From positions 9,023,501-9,087,500 of the forward strand of contig JAMPIT010000417.1 in assembly GCA_026261815.1 (NCBI GenBank): a stretch of DNA of 64,000 nt. Reading direction: 5' to 3'. How positions within the stretch are numbered: the first letter of the stretch is position 1; the number at the start of each line of letters is the position of its first letter. Shown one piece after another: positions 46,441 to 58,400 of this stretch. The DNA is from Monarcha castaneiventris obscurior (Eukaryota > Chordata > Aves > Passeriformes > Monarchidae). The position numbers were made by a program, and so were the translations under genes. A model generated the notes under the pieces. The model did no database searches, was not told the origin of the DNA, and was given only the letters and a program-made list of their open reading frames with translations.

Positions 46441-48779
46441 ATATTTATACACAAGTACCAGTTTCCAAACACACATCATAGCAAAGCCCATCTGTCCAAA
46501 TCTTTCAGGTTCCAGCATTCTTGTGTGCCAGTTCTTCATCTGAGAGGATGATCTATATGAGTTTTCACATTGTGTTCAAATGAAGTACAGCCTTGAAATG
46601 GCTAAGGTCTAACCAAGTGAGAAGACAGACTATGCAAGGACAGGGCACCTGGAGAGTACTGGTGGGCAGAAGGGCTGTTAAATTTCATGAAGTTGTGCCA
46701 ACAGAGTCAAGGAAGTCACCTGCAACTAAGCGAGAAGAAAAAGCCCAATCAGCCTCTGTTATCCAACAGCCTAACAAATGAGCATTTATGAACATGAAAG
46801 AGTCACAACAATGCAATATTCTTAAGCACAACATAAATCCCTCCCTCTCCTGTGATCACAGGCACAACAAGCCCATCTCCCAGTCCTGTGACTTCTATAA
46901 AATCCTTATCCAAATGTCAGCAAAGGTGACCTTGTGGCTTTTTAAAGCAGTACTTTATAGTCACTTGACTGCACTTTACCAAAGTCCTTTCCCTGTTTGG
47001 CTTTCATCGCCTGCAAATAAATAAACAGAACAGGCTGCCTGCACGTTTCCCTCCAGCTCTGTAGTGGCCACCTGTGATAAGCCATGTCAGACAGGCAGGT
47101 CTGGGGCTCTCCTGGGCAAGGAGGCCCTGGCATGGGGCACACCAGCTTAGCCGGTAGTTACATGGACAAGGCAGTGTGCATTTGGGATGGGGAGGGTGTG
47201 TGTATCTTAGCTGCACCTTATGTCTGGAGGAGCGCTGAAAGGCAATTACGCCTGTTTCCCGTTTCCCTTCTCCAAGGAAAGCTCCGTATGAATGCAGCTG
47301 CTGGGTGCCCGATCTTATTTTAGACTGTCCTTAAAGCAGGTTTCAAATGTTCAAGTGTCAGAATAGATTTGGGTGGAAGACCTTCTGGATTATTAGCACT
47401 TAATTCTCTGTTTCCATGCTTAGCTTGTGGATCTTCTGTTACTTCCCTCTATGTATAATTAATGGTGCTTTTATTAAGTTTTTCTATCTTCTGTCCTCCC
47501 TTAACATGTTTCCTTATTCAAGATAAATTCCAGCATCCAAGCTCTCACCAAAGGGGTGGAAAATTCCTGGAGCTGATACCCTCACCAAGATCTGGGATTG
47601 CTCTGCTCAGGGCTTGCATGACATCAGGCTTGTCCTCTTGGCAAGCTTTGGGGTTATCTGGAGCGTTAGCTGATACAGTGTCAAAGTGAGTCTGTGTTTT
47701 TTCACTCAGCTGGATGAATAGTCTGCCCTTTGAGGGATGCCATGGATTAACTGTGAGTATAACTTGGTTTGGTTTAAAGGAGTAAAAATACCACGGAGTT
47801 TTGTCTAAACCAGCCATATGATGTCCCTGCAGAGTCTGGGGCTGAGCAAAGGGTTTGCACCAGTCACGCTCAGACAAGTTGTCCAGAGATGGTGGAAGAG
47901 CAGGCAGGGCACACCAAGTGCCACACTTGCAGCTATCCCCCTCTGAGGGCAAATTAATCTGTGGGGTTCGTAAGGAAGAAAGAAAAATGAAATACAGGTG
48001 GGAAATGGAGGCACAACTGCATCCTCCCCAAAGGCTATTTACTCTATTAGTGCCTTCTGAAGAGCAATAGCATCATTCTGACAGCCCTTCTGCTGTAGTG
48101 CAGTGGAGGGAGTTTCCTAACTCAAGCTGGTAATTGGTGTGCTTTTGTATGGGAAGAAAGATGGAGTTTTCTCATGGTGCTAACATTATGGATGTGATGC
48201 TTTCGCAAAGCTGGCCCATAAATCATGAGAAAGAAACTTTTTGTACACTTTGGTTTTGCCCTGATAATAGCATGTATTGCTAACTCAACTAATTTCCCAG
48301 CTAATTTTAGCATGTCATGTTTAAGCTGGTGTCCCTTTGTCTTTTGCTATGTTCCCTCTCCAGCTGAGAAATGATCCCTCAGTACATAAAGTCATAAATT
48401 TTTTTTCTTTTGTCAAAATCCTCTGTCCTGAAATGGAGCTCTTCGTAACAGTCACAAATTGCTAGCTCATAACAAGAAGAGTAATTAGAAAATAATCCTT
48501 AACATATTTCCTACTATGGTTTTTCTAGTGGAGCAGTGTTGTAGCTTCCTTATCTGTTTTAGATCAGAAACTTGTTGACTGTAAGTGTCATCTGGGAAAA
48601 GCTCTGCTCTAATTTCTAACGGTAATTAAGAACTCAGTTTCATCCAGTTGAAAACTCTCAGTCTATAAAATACCAGAACAGCACCCTTCTTACAACACGC
48701 CTGAGTTATTTGCTCTACTGTTCTTAGCCTAGACCTTAGTTAAGGGCCTATCTGTGCTTTCCATCTACAGTACTGTGCA

Positions 48780-48885
48780 ATTAGGCCCATTTTAGAGAGG
48801 GTAAACTGAGACAGAGACAGGCATCAGCACATTGTTTTCAGGCTTCTTTCATTCAGCTGTCCACTAGGCCAGGCTGCTGACTGCA
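48780..48885 (-). repeat. MIR-like SINE relic
   Basis: CCCATTTTAGAGAGGGTAAA followed by CTGAGACAGAGACAGGCATC, then CAGCTGTCCACTAGGCCA, resembles a reverse-complemented MIR (CATTTTACAGATGGGGAAAC, TGAGGCACAGAGAGG ...). Confidence 0.5.
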
Positions 48886-51584
48886 GGGCAGTGGATGTTT
48901 GTGATCCTTTGGTGTAGGAAGACATGTGAAGTTGTGCCATCTGCCAGTAAGCAGTTCTTGCTTTGAAGTGGTTGCGTTTTAGCAGTTGTCAAAGGACATC
49001 CTGCATATAGATGTGCCGTCAAAATGTGGGTGCAGTGTAAATACCCCAATAGATTACAGATGCTGCATGCAAAAAGTCTTTAGACTTTTGGGCTGAACTT
49101 GAAATGAAGTTCTCTGGAGGTTAATGAACTATGGTGGCACTTGTAAGATTCCTAATCTTCACAATTCCAAAGAAAAAAAGACTCCCGGACTGGGATAAGA
49201 AAGGACATGGATATCTAAATACGTCACCAGCAGATGGGAGGTCCCTAAATGCAAGTGTATGAACCTCAGATCTTCCTGTGTAATTATGTACATGCTTACA
49301 ATTTCATCTGTCATCCCCTCCTTGATTTCTAACATTTGGCCTCTGCTATGCCCTGGTTTTCCACCATCTTGGGTGGGGCTAAGCCATCCAGTGTTCATTT
49401 GCCTAACTTAATTTATAATCACAGTAGTGACCTTCTTCTGCCTGCTTGGCAGATCCAGTCATATTTTGCCTGCATCTGGCCTCCAAAAAATGCTGTTCCA
49501 GCTACCTCCATCCAATAGTGTGATTGGTGAACAAGGTTCAGGTGCATGCCTGTTATCACATAGATAACTCAGCTCATAATCCTTTGGTCTTTTAAAAATG
49601 AGCTGTGCCTTTCCATTTTGGAAAGGGCTTGCCTTCAGGAGACCAGGTTTTGGTGATTGATCCCTGCCTGACTCGTGTGCCTAGGCTCTAAAGGAGCAGA
49701 CTTTAAAAAAAAAGAAAAAAACCCAGTGCTGGTTTTGATACTGACTGTACTTAGCTAGCCCTCCTCACTCAACACATGGCTGGCTGAATCCCTTTAAACC
49801 ACTAAACTCTCTATTGGTGTGCTGGAGTCCTGGGCAAGTGGCTCAGCCTCGAGTATTTCTATTCCAGCAACCAAGGCTGACTAAAAGCCTTCATACACCT
49901 TTGGGGCTGTTACTGTCTTAATGGGACCCCTCCTTCCCAAGGGGATTTTCTTTGAGAAGTAAAATGGAGAGAAGAGGGAGAAGATATTTCTGTGCCTAGC
50001 ATTAAATGACGTATTGCAAAGCATGAGGTATCTGCTTGGGAGCAACAGCCTGTGTGACAGCCTGCTGTGTGGTGTTCAGAGAGTCTGGGGTTGTTTTTCC
50101 TGCAAGCCATGCTTCCAACCTCTCCTCCCACCTCATTGACAGTAACATCTGGATCGACCCGCACTCACAGTTCTCTTTGGAAGAGTGTGAGTGCAACAGG
50201 AGAAAGAGGATTTTCTTTCCTCATTGCTATGTTTTGAGGATAGCTTGCAGCTGTGCCTGGCTGGAAGGAATGTACAGATTTCATATAGGATGGTTGAGAA
50301 ACATTTCCTTTCCTGACTTCATCACATCCCTGTTCATACACACAGTGGCTTATAACTGGGAAGTCTTCACTTCCAATTCTTCTGGCAACATACAGTAGGG
50401 AAAAAATAGAAATGGAGGCAATGCTTTTTCTTTCCATCTACGGTCAGGTTGGAGATGGACAACACTGCATCACTCTTGGTAAAAGGGTTAATTATGGAGA
50501 AAAGTGTGTTAGAGCCTCTCAGCGTTAGAAATAGACAAAAATAGTGTAAGTGCTGCAGAGTACAGCATCCTTTCAAGTACTGGTGTTGGTGAGATAAGAG
50601 ATAATACATACTAGAGAGTGTCTATTGAGAGAAAGGGAGAGACTGAACACACATCACTTGTATCTTGAGGGCACAGCATCTTAGAAATAAATTTAAAGAA
50701 TAAGCTTTCTTTGGGCATTTAATTTCCCTCCTGTTGGAAGTGCTTACCTACAACTACCTACAATTAAGTCTGTGATGACAGCACATGTGTGTGGATGTGT
50801 ATGTACAGCACAAAGGCTATAGTTAATACACAGAACGAAATGTTTTGTTCCAGGGCCCCAAATGTACATGGCCTCTCAATACTCATAAATTTCAGTGGGT
50901 GTGAGACCTTTCAAAGACCTGGATTCATACAGCAAATTCTTTGCCACGGGCTCAGTATTAGTGATTTCTTTCTGCTCATGATGCAATACAAACTTGGAAA
51001 TCAGCTCTGCATCTATTCATCAGCTGAAGTATGAGCCCCTTTTATTAGTTCCTTTTGTGGCAAGAGCTGTGATCTATTTAAAGCCTTCAAACTGCAATTC
51101 CCCACAGCAGATGTAGTGGAAGCAGATATCCATGGAAATCAGTCAAAATGAACTCATGCTGCTGTGCAAAGGGTGGGCTCCATTCTGATCAGCACCAGTT
51201 ACCCAATTCCTGCCTGGGTTTGGCTCCTTCTTCAGTGGTCTGGGGCCTGGAGCTAGGTTTCCTGGGGAACTTTTGCTGCCATTTATAGTCCCTGCTTCAT
51301 ATTCACTGTCCTTAATTTCTCCCCCTTAGAGGGCATTCAAGGAGGAGACACTGCTGTGCTTGTGGCCTAGCTCTGCATCCTCAAAGATGTCATGGCTAAA
51401 TCCATGTGGAATGACTGCCAGCTGTGGTCCCTTGTTAACAGCAGAAAACTCACTCTAATCTCAGCAAGTGATCCTTAAACATGAACTGTGAAGCTGCATA
51501 GATGGGTAAGTGTTGCAGAAAAGCAGGGGGGCCCAGCCAGATACTTTTATTGGGGAAACTGTTGAGATGCTTTGATTTGTTCAC

Positions 51585-51615
<31 letters not shown>

Positions 51616-51862
51616 AATTGTTTTATTTAACTCTCATCCTCTGCACTTGGCTGACTGGTGTCAGATCTGGCCAAGTTCAGGGCTTCTCTTCCCGGTAGGA
51701 CACCATAGATGGCTATTAAGAATTCGGGATAGGAAATTTTTGTACAAATTGCTGTGTAGACCAAGGCTCATGGGACTAGAGCAAACTGAGAAAAGAGCAA
51801 AAGATGCACTAGGTATGCCTAAGAAGGCAGAGTGGTGTCCTTGCAGTGTGTACTGACCCTCT
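51585..51862 (-). mobile_element. Retrocopy-like 3' end with A-tail (minus strand)
   Basis: A pure run of 27 T residues (51585-51611) is followed at 51622-51627 by TTTATT, which on the minus strand is an AATAAA 10-15 nt before a long A-tail. That is the signature of a reverse-transcribed polyadenylated RNA, unlike CR1, which lacks an A-tail. On the minus strand one frame ends AEDES-stop right at the poly(A) signal, and another frame is open from about 51830 to 51660. Neither resembles a protein I can name. The 5' boundary near the CR1 piece at 51866 is a guess. It could instead be an A-rich repeat unknown to me. Confidence 0.4.
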
Positions 51863-51865
51863 CAT

Positions 51866-52020
51866 AGGTGGTGTCCCTCAAAGGTCCATACGGGGAGCAA
51901 AACTATTCAATATTAGTACAATTTAATCGTAATGGCACGGGTAGTGGGATCAAGTGCATCCTCAGCAATTTTGCAGATGACACCAAGCTGTGTGGTGCAG
52001 TTGACACACTAGTGGCAAGT
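51866..52020 (+). mobile_element. CR1 LINE reverse-transcriptase fragment
   Basis: GTGGTGTCCCTCAAAGGTCC and, later, TTTGCAGATGACACCAAGCT encode remnants of the CR1 ORF2 reverse transcriptase: a degraded GVPQGS-like motif, then SGIKCILSNFADDTKLCGAV. The FADD tetrapeptide is the catalytic Y/FADD box. The centre is damaged by substitutions and stops, so the element is dead. It is an isolated internal piece with neither CR1 end attached. Confidence 0.85.
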
Positions 52021-54480
52021 TTTGCTCCACTCTTCAGCTCTATACTGTAGTTTCCTAAGAAAACTCTTCTGTGGAGGAGTTAATGCAACTTCCTAGTACA
52101 GCCTAAACTAGTTGTCATGACATCGCTTGCTCATTTGTTTATTTTTCCCTGAGTTATTGGGATTTGGCCTGTGACAGAGGCAGAACTGGGAAGCATATTT
52201 GCCCACCCAGGCTGCAGAGAAAGACTGTAAATGATGACATTAGTTAAGCAGCAGTTTGAGTCATGTTTGGTACCACAGCATAGCTGGGTCAAGAAGAAAT
52301 CCTCTTGGGAACTGAGCAAGTTAAAATGGGAAAGGAAAAAAAAACCCACTTTAACTAGCAGTGACTAGTTCTTCTTTCTTGTCTTTATTTCCTTGGGATG
52401 TTGTCACATGCATTACTGCAGGAGATACTGTTTGGCCCAAGTACAAGGGACTTCTTCCTCCCTCTCCAGTAAATCCTAAAGTTCTTTTCAAACCAAGATT
52501 GCTACTAAGCTAGCATTCCTGGTTCAGACTCTTTCTTCCATTCAGTTAATTGTTGCTGTCCAATATCCCAGATGTGAGACAGCTGCTCACACAGCAACAT
52601 CTAGCCAGACATTGGAGATCTGATTAGACACTGAAAGGAAAACTGAAACAGGGGAAAGGACATTTGTATCTTCAGATTCAACTTGCTTCTTTATCACAGA
52701 CATGGTAGTGGGCTATGTCATTCCATATTCACATGACTGGCTTCAGTTTCATTATAGAGCATCTTCCCCAGCCTTCCACAAGACATCATCTATCTGGAAA
52801 AAAACCCCAAAACATCTTTGCTCAAGGAAAACCTTCAGATCCATTTGAGGCATTACCTTTATTATAATTGGTGGAGGGATGACTGAGTCTTTGGACAAAG
52901 CACAAGAGACCAAAGATAAATAGTGTGTGCTCTTTAGACAATCTTACTGAGCCGCTGTTGTCAATAAGTCACAAGCCGCTTGTGACTTGTTGTCAATAAG
53001 GGTTGCACTGAGATAATTTCCCAATAAGTTAAAATTAATCTGTTTCACTCCCCATGAATGTAAAAAATAGGAGCATGACTGTCATTCCTTAAGTCACCTG
53101 ACTGTTTTCTGCTCAGGGTCCACCTTTGCATTGATGTAGCTGTTACAGAAGAGCACATGCAGTTTTGTAGTGCAACTTCTAAAGTTCCTCTAGAAAAGCT
53201 GGGTGTAAGCACAGCCTGCCTGACATGCAGCTGTTGACTCCTGCTCTTTTGTAGGCTTGACCTGTTCCAGAAAGGGACAGTCACTTCAGCCAAAGACAGA
53301 CTTCACTCATTTGCATCCAGATGCTCCATGCTGCTGCACAAGGTAATGTGACGCAATTTCATTACGTGGACTCATAACACAGCTTTAAACTGTACAGAAG
53401 CAACACCAGTCAGACACAAAATACACTCAAATGGATCTGCTTGTTCTTCACATAACTCATTTGGATAGCTGTGAAAGACAGTGTGCTCAATCTGTAGGAC
53501 TACGTACCACAACACAAAGGACTTCAAAGATTCTAGCAAGTAGAAGATGTCAAGATAAGAGGTGGCTTGGCTTGGTTACAAAACAGCCAGAGAAAGGACA
53601 TGAGCACTGCAACAAAATTGGATTCAGTTGCAGAAAATAACCCCAAATGACAGACTTGACATTAGCTTAATTGTGAGCTCAACTTGAAGTTTATGGAGGG
53701 AAATTCTTTAGCCATGCTGTATTGAAGGACAGAAAAAATGACCTCAGATGATACAGAAGATCTCTACTACTTTCTAAAGAAAAAAAAAAAACAACCCAAA
53801 TCTATTTTTCTAATGTCATCCGAGGAGCACTGAGTTATACATAAGATGTAGTGGTTGATACTGTCACAACAGACTTCCCTCATTTTGGTAGATATATTGG
53901 GTTGGATTGCCACATTTCCAGTCAAGCCAAACAGCATAAAATCATTGCCTGGGAAAAGTTCAAATGCAAATGGTCATACTCTGTCAGCTTTGACTCATTG
54001 TATCAAGTCCAGTGACTAAGAAGGTCATGAAGAATTAATTCAGAGACGAAGGTTCTGGAGATTTCAGTTCTGCTGCTGCACTTCAGGACCATGCTTGGAA
54101 TAAAACTTGAGAACTCATTTCACCGTCTTCTCTTCCTGAGCTTTGGGATCATCATTGTTTCTCTGAATGTGAGCCAAGCACTCTGAGGTGAGCTACAGAG
54201 GACAGTAGCTGCTTGACAGCTGCTCACAAGGACTTTTATTTTGCCTTCCCTCTTCCTTTGACCAGAATTTCCATCATTGGTCATGGAAACCTTCCTGCAA
54301 CACTGCCAAGGCAAGCTGCGCATAGATGGAGACCTTACTGCTATCCAATTTCCCAGCTGAGAATTTTCCCACCTGGCATACGCAGCAAAGGAATGGTTAC
54401 TCAGGCTTTTAGTTACCAGCACACCACTGGACTTCACGGTGGTTAAAGCATGCGGTTTAACAAACTGACATCTGTTGATT
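52021..54480. other. Intergenic region with a local palindrome
   Basis: No exon recognised. The only clear structure is the palindrome with direct repeats at 52956-53000; an A-run lies at about 53780-53793. Confidence 0.55.
52956..53000. repeat. 23-bp perfect palindrome bracketed by 13-bp direct repeats
   Basis: AAGTCACAAGC-C-GCTTGTGACTT at 52966-52988 is an inverted repeat with 11-bp arms and a one-base centre. TGTTGTCAATAAG occurs identically at 52956-52968 and 52988-53000, overlapping the palindrome ends by a few bases. AGCCGCT also appears both before (52950-52956) and inside it (52975-52981, one-base shifted context). The arrangement suggests a template-switch or fold-back event. Confidence 0.9.
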
Positions 54481-54886
54481 GGAAGTGTGTTTTGTCAGAA
54501 AATTCCTGCCTGGCCCAGTGGGAGAGCTGGGCCGCTGGGAGTCCCACAGGCATTCTCAGCCTTGCGGCCGAGGGGCTGCCCCAGGAGCCACCGTGTTTGC
54601 ACAGCTGCAGTGCCCCGGCCCGGGGTGCGTGAGGGCTGGGAGCTGCCTTTCAGGGGACGCTTTCAACCCCGCTGCTCCGGGGTGCTGACTGCCGCGGAAG
54701 TAATGGGAAGCGCTTTCCCGCCTTTCAACCCCCCCCACCCTCCAAATAATCCGGTTCCTCAGAATTTCGCATTTTGCACAGGAATTTGCGTTTCGGTGGC
54801 ACCCCGGGTGTGGATGGAGCCGGCTCTGGGCACAGCCGGGGGCCCTGGCGCGGACATGGCGCGGGGCCGTCACTGAGGGGCAGCCG

Positions 54887-54900
54887 CCACGAGATGGCGC
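54887..54900 (+). promoter_or_regulatory. CTCF/YY1-like site
   Basis: CCACGAGATGGCGC fits a CTCF core on the + strand, and the inner AGATGGCGCC also fits YY1. Its orientation is the same as the CTCF-like site at 37020-37035 on the other side of MB. Confidence 0.4.
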
Positions 54901-55035
54901 CCTGGCGCCTCGCGCCCCCGCTGAGGGGGCCGCCTGTCGCCGCAGGCGCTTGAGGGGTGATTTCCCCTCTTTTTTTCCCTTTTTAAAGCTGTCTCTTTTT
55001 TTTTTTTTTCCTCTAGGTTTGTTTTTTGTTTTGTT

Positions 55036-55052
55036 TCTCCCCCCCCCCCCCC
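55036..55052. repeat. Homopolymer C tract
   Basis: An uninterrupted run of about 14 C residues, within a longer C/T-rich stretch (54985-55080). The minus strand is G-rich and could form a quadruplex. Confidence 0.85.
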
Positions 55053-55460
55053 ACTCCCTCCCCCAAACTCTCCCCCAGACAGCTTGGGGAGCTACTCAGA
55101 GCTGTGGGTGAGGATGGAGGGGGCTGTGCAGCGCAGCGGTGAGATCCCGGCTGCCAGCCGCGGTGGAGGAGTGTGAGGGATGCTCCTTGGATAGCCTCCA
55201 GCAGGGAAAACGTGCTGCCCCTTCCCTTTGCTGCTCCCATGCACGTCCCCAGCCCCTCTCCCCAGCCCGGGACAGGACCCGCAGCGAGGGTCAGCGCGCT
55301 GACACGGCGTGGCTCAAATCCATACCGAGCGTGGTGCAGCAGATTTCAATCTCCCCTCTCCTCCTTCCATCCCCCGTCCCCCATTTGCACCTCCACCCGC
55401 CCCACTGGCCTCTCCTGAGTTTCTGGTTGCCCTGTACCAAAGGCTCAGGCTTTTGCAGGT

Positions 55461-58400
55461 GAGAGACAACGAAATGCAAGAGGGTGGAAATCCTGATGAA
55501 ACCCGGTGCCAAACCAGCTGGACAACTCCAGCCCAACACTCTGGCAAAATATGCTTTTCCAGGAGGCTTTTTAGTTCCTGGAAGCCTGGGAAGGATGGGG
55601 ACTCTCCTGTCCCAGACCCCAGCACTCACTGAAGAGCAGTAATCCTGAGCCACTGAACATGGATAAGCCTAGAAGATGTGGCACCAAAACAGACCAAGCA
55701 ACCACACCTGCCTTACATGAACCAAGCTGCTCTAAGCAGCTTCCCCTTCCTTTCTCCATGCATCCTGTTGTCTTCACCAATTCCAAGGAATGATTTTCTG
55801 CGAGGCTGCAGGGATCTCTGCTGGGAAGAAGGATCTGTTTTGTGAATTGTCATTCTTTTTTCCTCATTGCTGGTCATTTATTTGACTGTTGGATGTACTT
55901 CATTCATCAAGGGTGTAAACTAGATCATTGCACTAATCTCATCTTAAAACTTTTTACTTCTCTTGATCATCCTTAAGAGCACTCAAAAGCTCACAGGGCC
56001 TGCCTGATGTTGGATCTTCTGAGCTCTGCAGCTTCCCTTAAAAAGAGATCTTAGGTCCATTGAATTACAATGGCATGAAAGGCTTTGGGACAAAAGATGG
56101 AGTGGAAAATGTGATAGCTATTCTGCAATTAAAAAAACCCCAAATAAACAGCAGATTCTGTTCTTTCTGTATTGGGGGTTTAGTGTGTAGGAATTTACTA
56201 ACTCAGTTAAAAATAAACCAGCCCCAAACTGATTAACATGAAAAGTCAATTAAAAGAAAGAATAAGGAAAGCTTCTAAACTGTAGGAATCAAAATGATTT
56301 TTGGAAACATCTTTTCCCTTAATTGGACATTTATTTCTAGATGGAGTAATTTGTGCATGGAATCCAGCTGTATGGCTTTTGTTTGGCAGTGAAATGATCA
56401 GTTCCTGAAAGTGTGAACGTCATGTGGAGAGCCCCATCCACGCCTTGAAAAGGACTCCTACCCAAGCAGGGCTTTGTTGGCAGTTTCAGAGGGTGCAGAA
56501 TCAAGCTGTGCTGTAATCCCTAATTGTATGTATTCACATAATGGCTTTTTAATGGTACTGGTGGCTTTGTGGGTTGTAGTTAGTGCCTCAAGAAGCGGAT
56601 GGAAGTCCATGTGCCAGGTTAGCCCAGGATCTGCTGCTTTTACAAGAAAAGCCAGAGGAGGTGGGTCTGGGTGTAGGCAGGACAGGCTGCAGCAGTCTGC
56701 TGGGCAGGCATAGAGGCAGCCCTGCTTCTGCAGCTCTCCCGCCTCTGCCAGGGCTGTTGAAGCTGGCTGGGGCTCCTGACACACTTTGGCCAGAGGCTGA
56801 TTAATGCTGGGAAGAGCAGCTACTGCTCCAGGTACTCTCTTTCTCCTTAATGACTGCAGGAGCATCTACCCCTACCCTTAAGAGCTCTCTCCCAGCCCTC
56901 CATCTCCTTTTACGTCCTCTCTCCTTACGGCTTCCTTTCTCACATCCAAATTTACCTGTCCAGGCTCCCCATCCCACAGGTGGCAAAGCTCATGACACTC
57001 CCATGATACGGCTCTTTTAAAAACCCAGTCCAACCCCATTGCAAGCCTGCCCTGTTCCCTTCCTCCACTCAGATCTCACTGCCATCAGTGGAAGTGGTGG
57101 AGGCTCACTGTTGTTTGACTTTGGGGTATTAAGGCTCCCCTGGACCCTTTTGCAAGCATTCCTACGCCTCACAGTGCCTGTCTCAGCCTAGTTTTTCAGA
57201 AGATGGAACCCATGCCATACAGGTAATTCTGTCCCATTCCAGGTAAATCCTGACTCCAAATGCACCAAAGAACCACTACGCAACACGGATATTTCTGTCA
57301 CAACCCAGTCTGAGGTATAATTCCTGTTCTTCATTTGCAACCAGATAAAATTTAGGACCTTCCAGCCCCCCTTACAACTCCATAACATCCAAATTAACCC
57401 TGCACAGGATGTGAACACAGCTCCAATTTCCAGGCATGCTCAAGCTTTGGAGAGATTCCAGTTCAGTTCTTTGCAGCTCCACACCATTTCTAGCTACCAC
57501 ATGTCACCTCTTCTTAGGCCAACATTTAGGAGAAGACTTCTGCATCAAGCTTCCAAAATGTTGGCTGTCAACATGCAGACATGAAAACCGGCCTCCCACT
57601 TCTCTCCTTCTTCCTTCCCTACCTCTCTACCATACTGCAGAGTCCCTTGGGCTCCTGCCCTGTGGAAATAATTCCATAAAAACAATCTAGCTGGATATGG
57701 ATGACCTGCCTTCACAGAAACCCTCCACAAGTAGTGAAATTCCCTGGTATATCCCTCACCCCTTCACCCAGAACTGTTTTACTACCAAGGCATCATACAG
57801 TGGTCCTAAAAATCAACCTATCTTCTCTCTTCTCCTCCTTAAACTAGACTGTTTCTTTTCTAAAAGAAATAAAAGCAGCCATGAAGCCATGAGTCCTTCA
57901 AGGAAAATACGTTTTCCTCTCCTCCTCCCTCCACCTACATGGCATGAATCTTAGGCTGTGTTTCACAAGTTTGATTTGAAGTAAGCTTCTTACTGCTGGC
58001 AGAATCTGCCTCCGCGCCCTCTCTTCTCATTCAGTGAGTGACACTAATCAGTGGTGTGGGAGGTAGGGACAATATCAAGTACCAAGGTGATTGACAAGCC
58101 TCACTCAGAATGTACATGTACCCCAAAAACTACGTGAGGGTGAAACAGGGTGGATCAATCAATCTCTTTGTATCATTGCCCATTGCTGGCACAGTATTTA
58201 ATTTAAATTAATAGTTCACTGGGTAGAGAAGAAGAAACAAAGCAAGTTTTCCCCCAAAAAAGCCCTATTTGGTGAAGATTATAGAATATTTTTGGGGTTT
58301 TTTTACTCCTGTTAAATGAGAAAATGCCTCCATGTTAATCACAATATGGAATCTACATGAAAAATCAGACCCTGCTGGGCAGGAAAAGATCCTCTGAATT

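Larger units (their letters stand above)
43451..51580. other. Intergenic region downstream of MB
   Basis: About 8.1 kb with no recognisable exon. It holds a (CA)n microsatellite near 46410-46440 and a MIR-like relic at 48780-48885. The 184-codon frame at 45294-45848 overlaps open frames in other phases and has no recognisable domain, so I regard it as chance. Confidence 0.55.
54500..55320. promoter_or_regulatory. CpG island downstream of MB
   Basis: A CpG-rich block with promoter-like motifs: ETS-type GCGGAAGT at 54694-54701, E2F-type TTTCCCGCC at 54714-54722 and a CTCF/YY1-like site at 54887-54900. A T-run and a 14-base C-run follow (about 54993-55052). A consensus splice donor CAG|GTGAGA lies at 55458/55459 on the + strand. 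No protein-coding product was recognised, so a non-coding RNA promoter or distal regulatory element is plausible. Confidence 0.55.
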
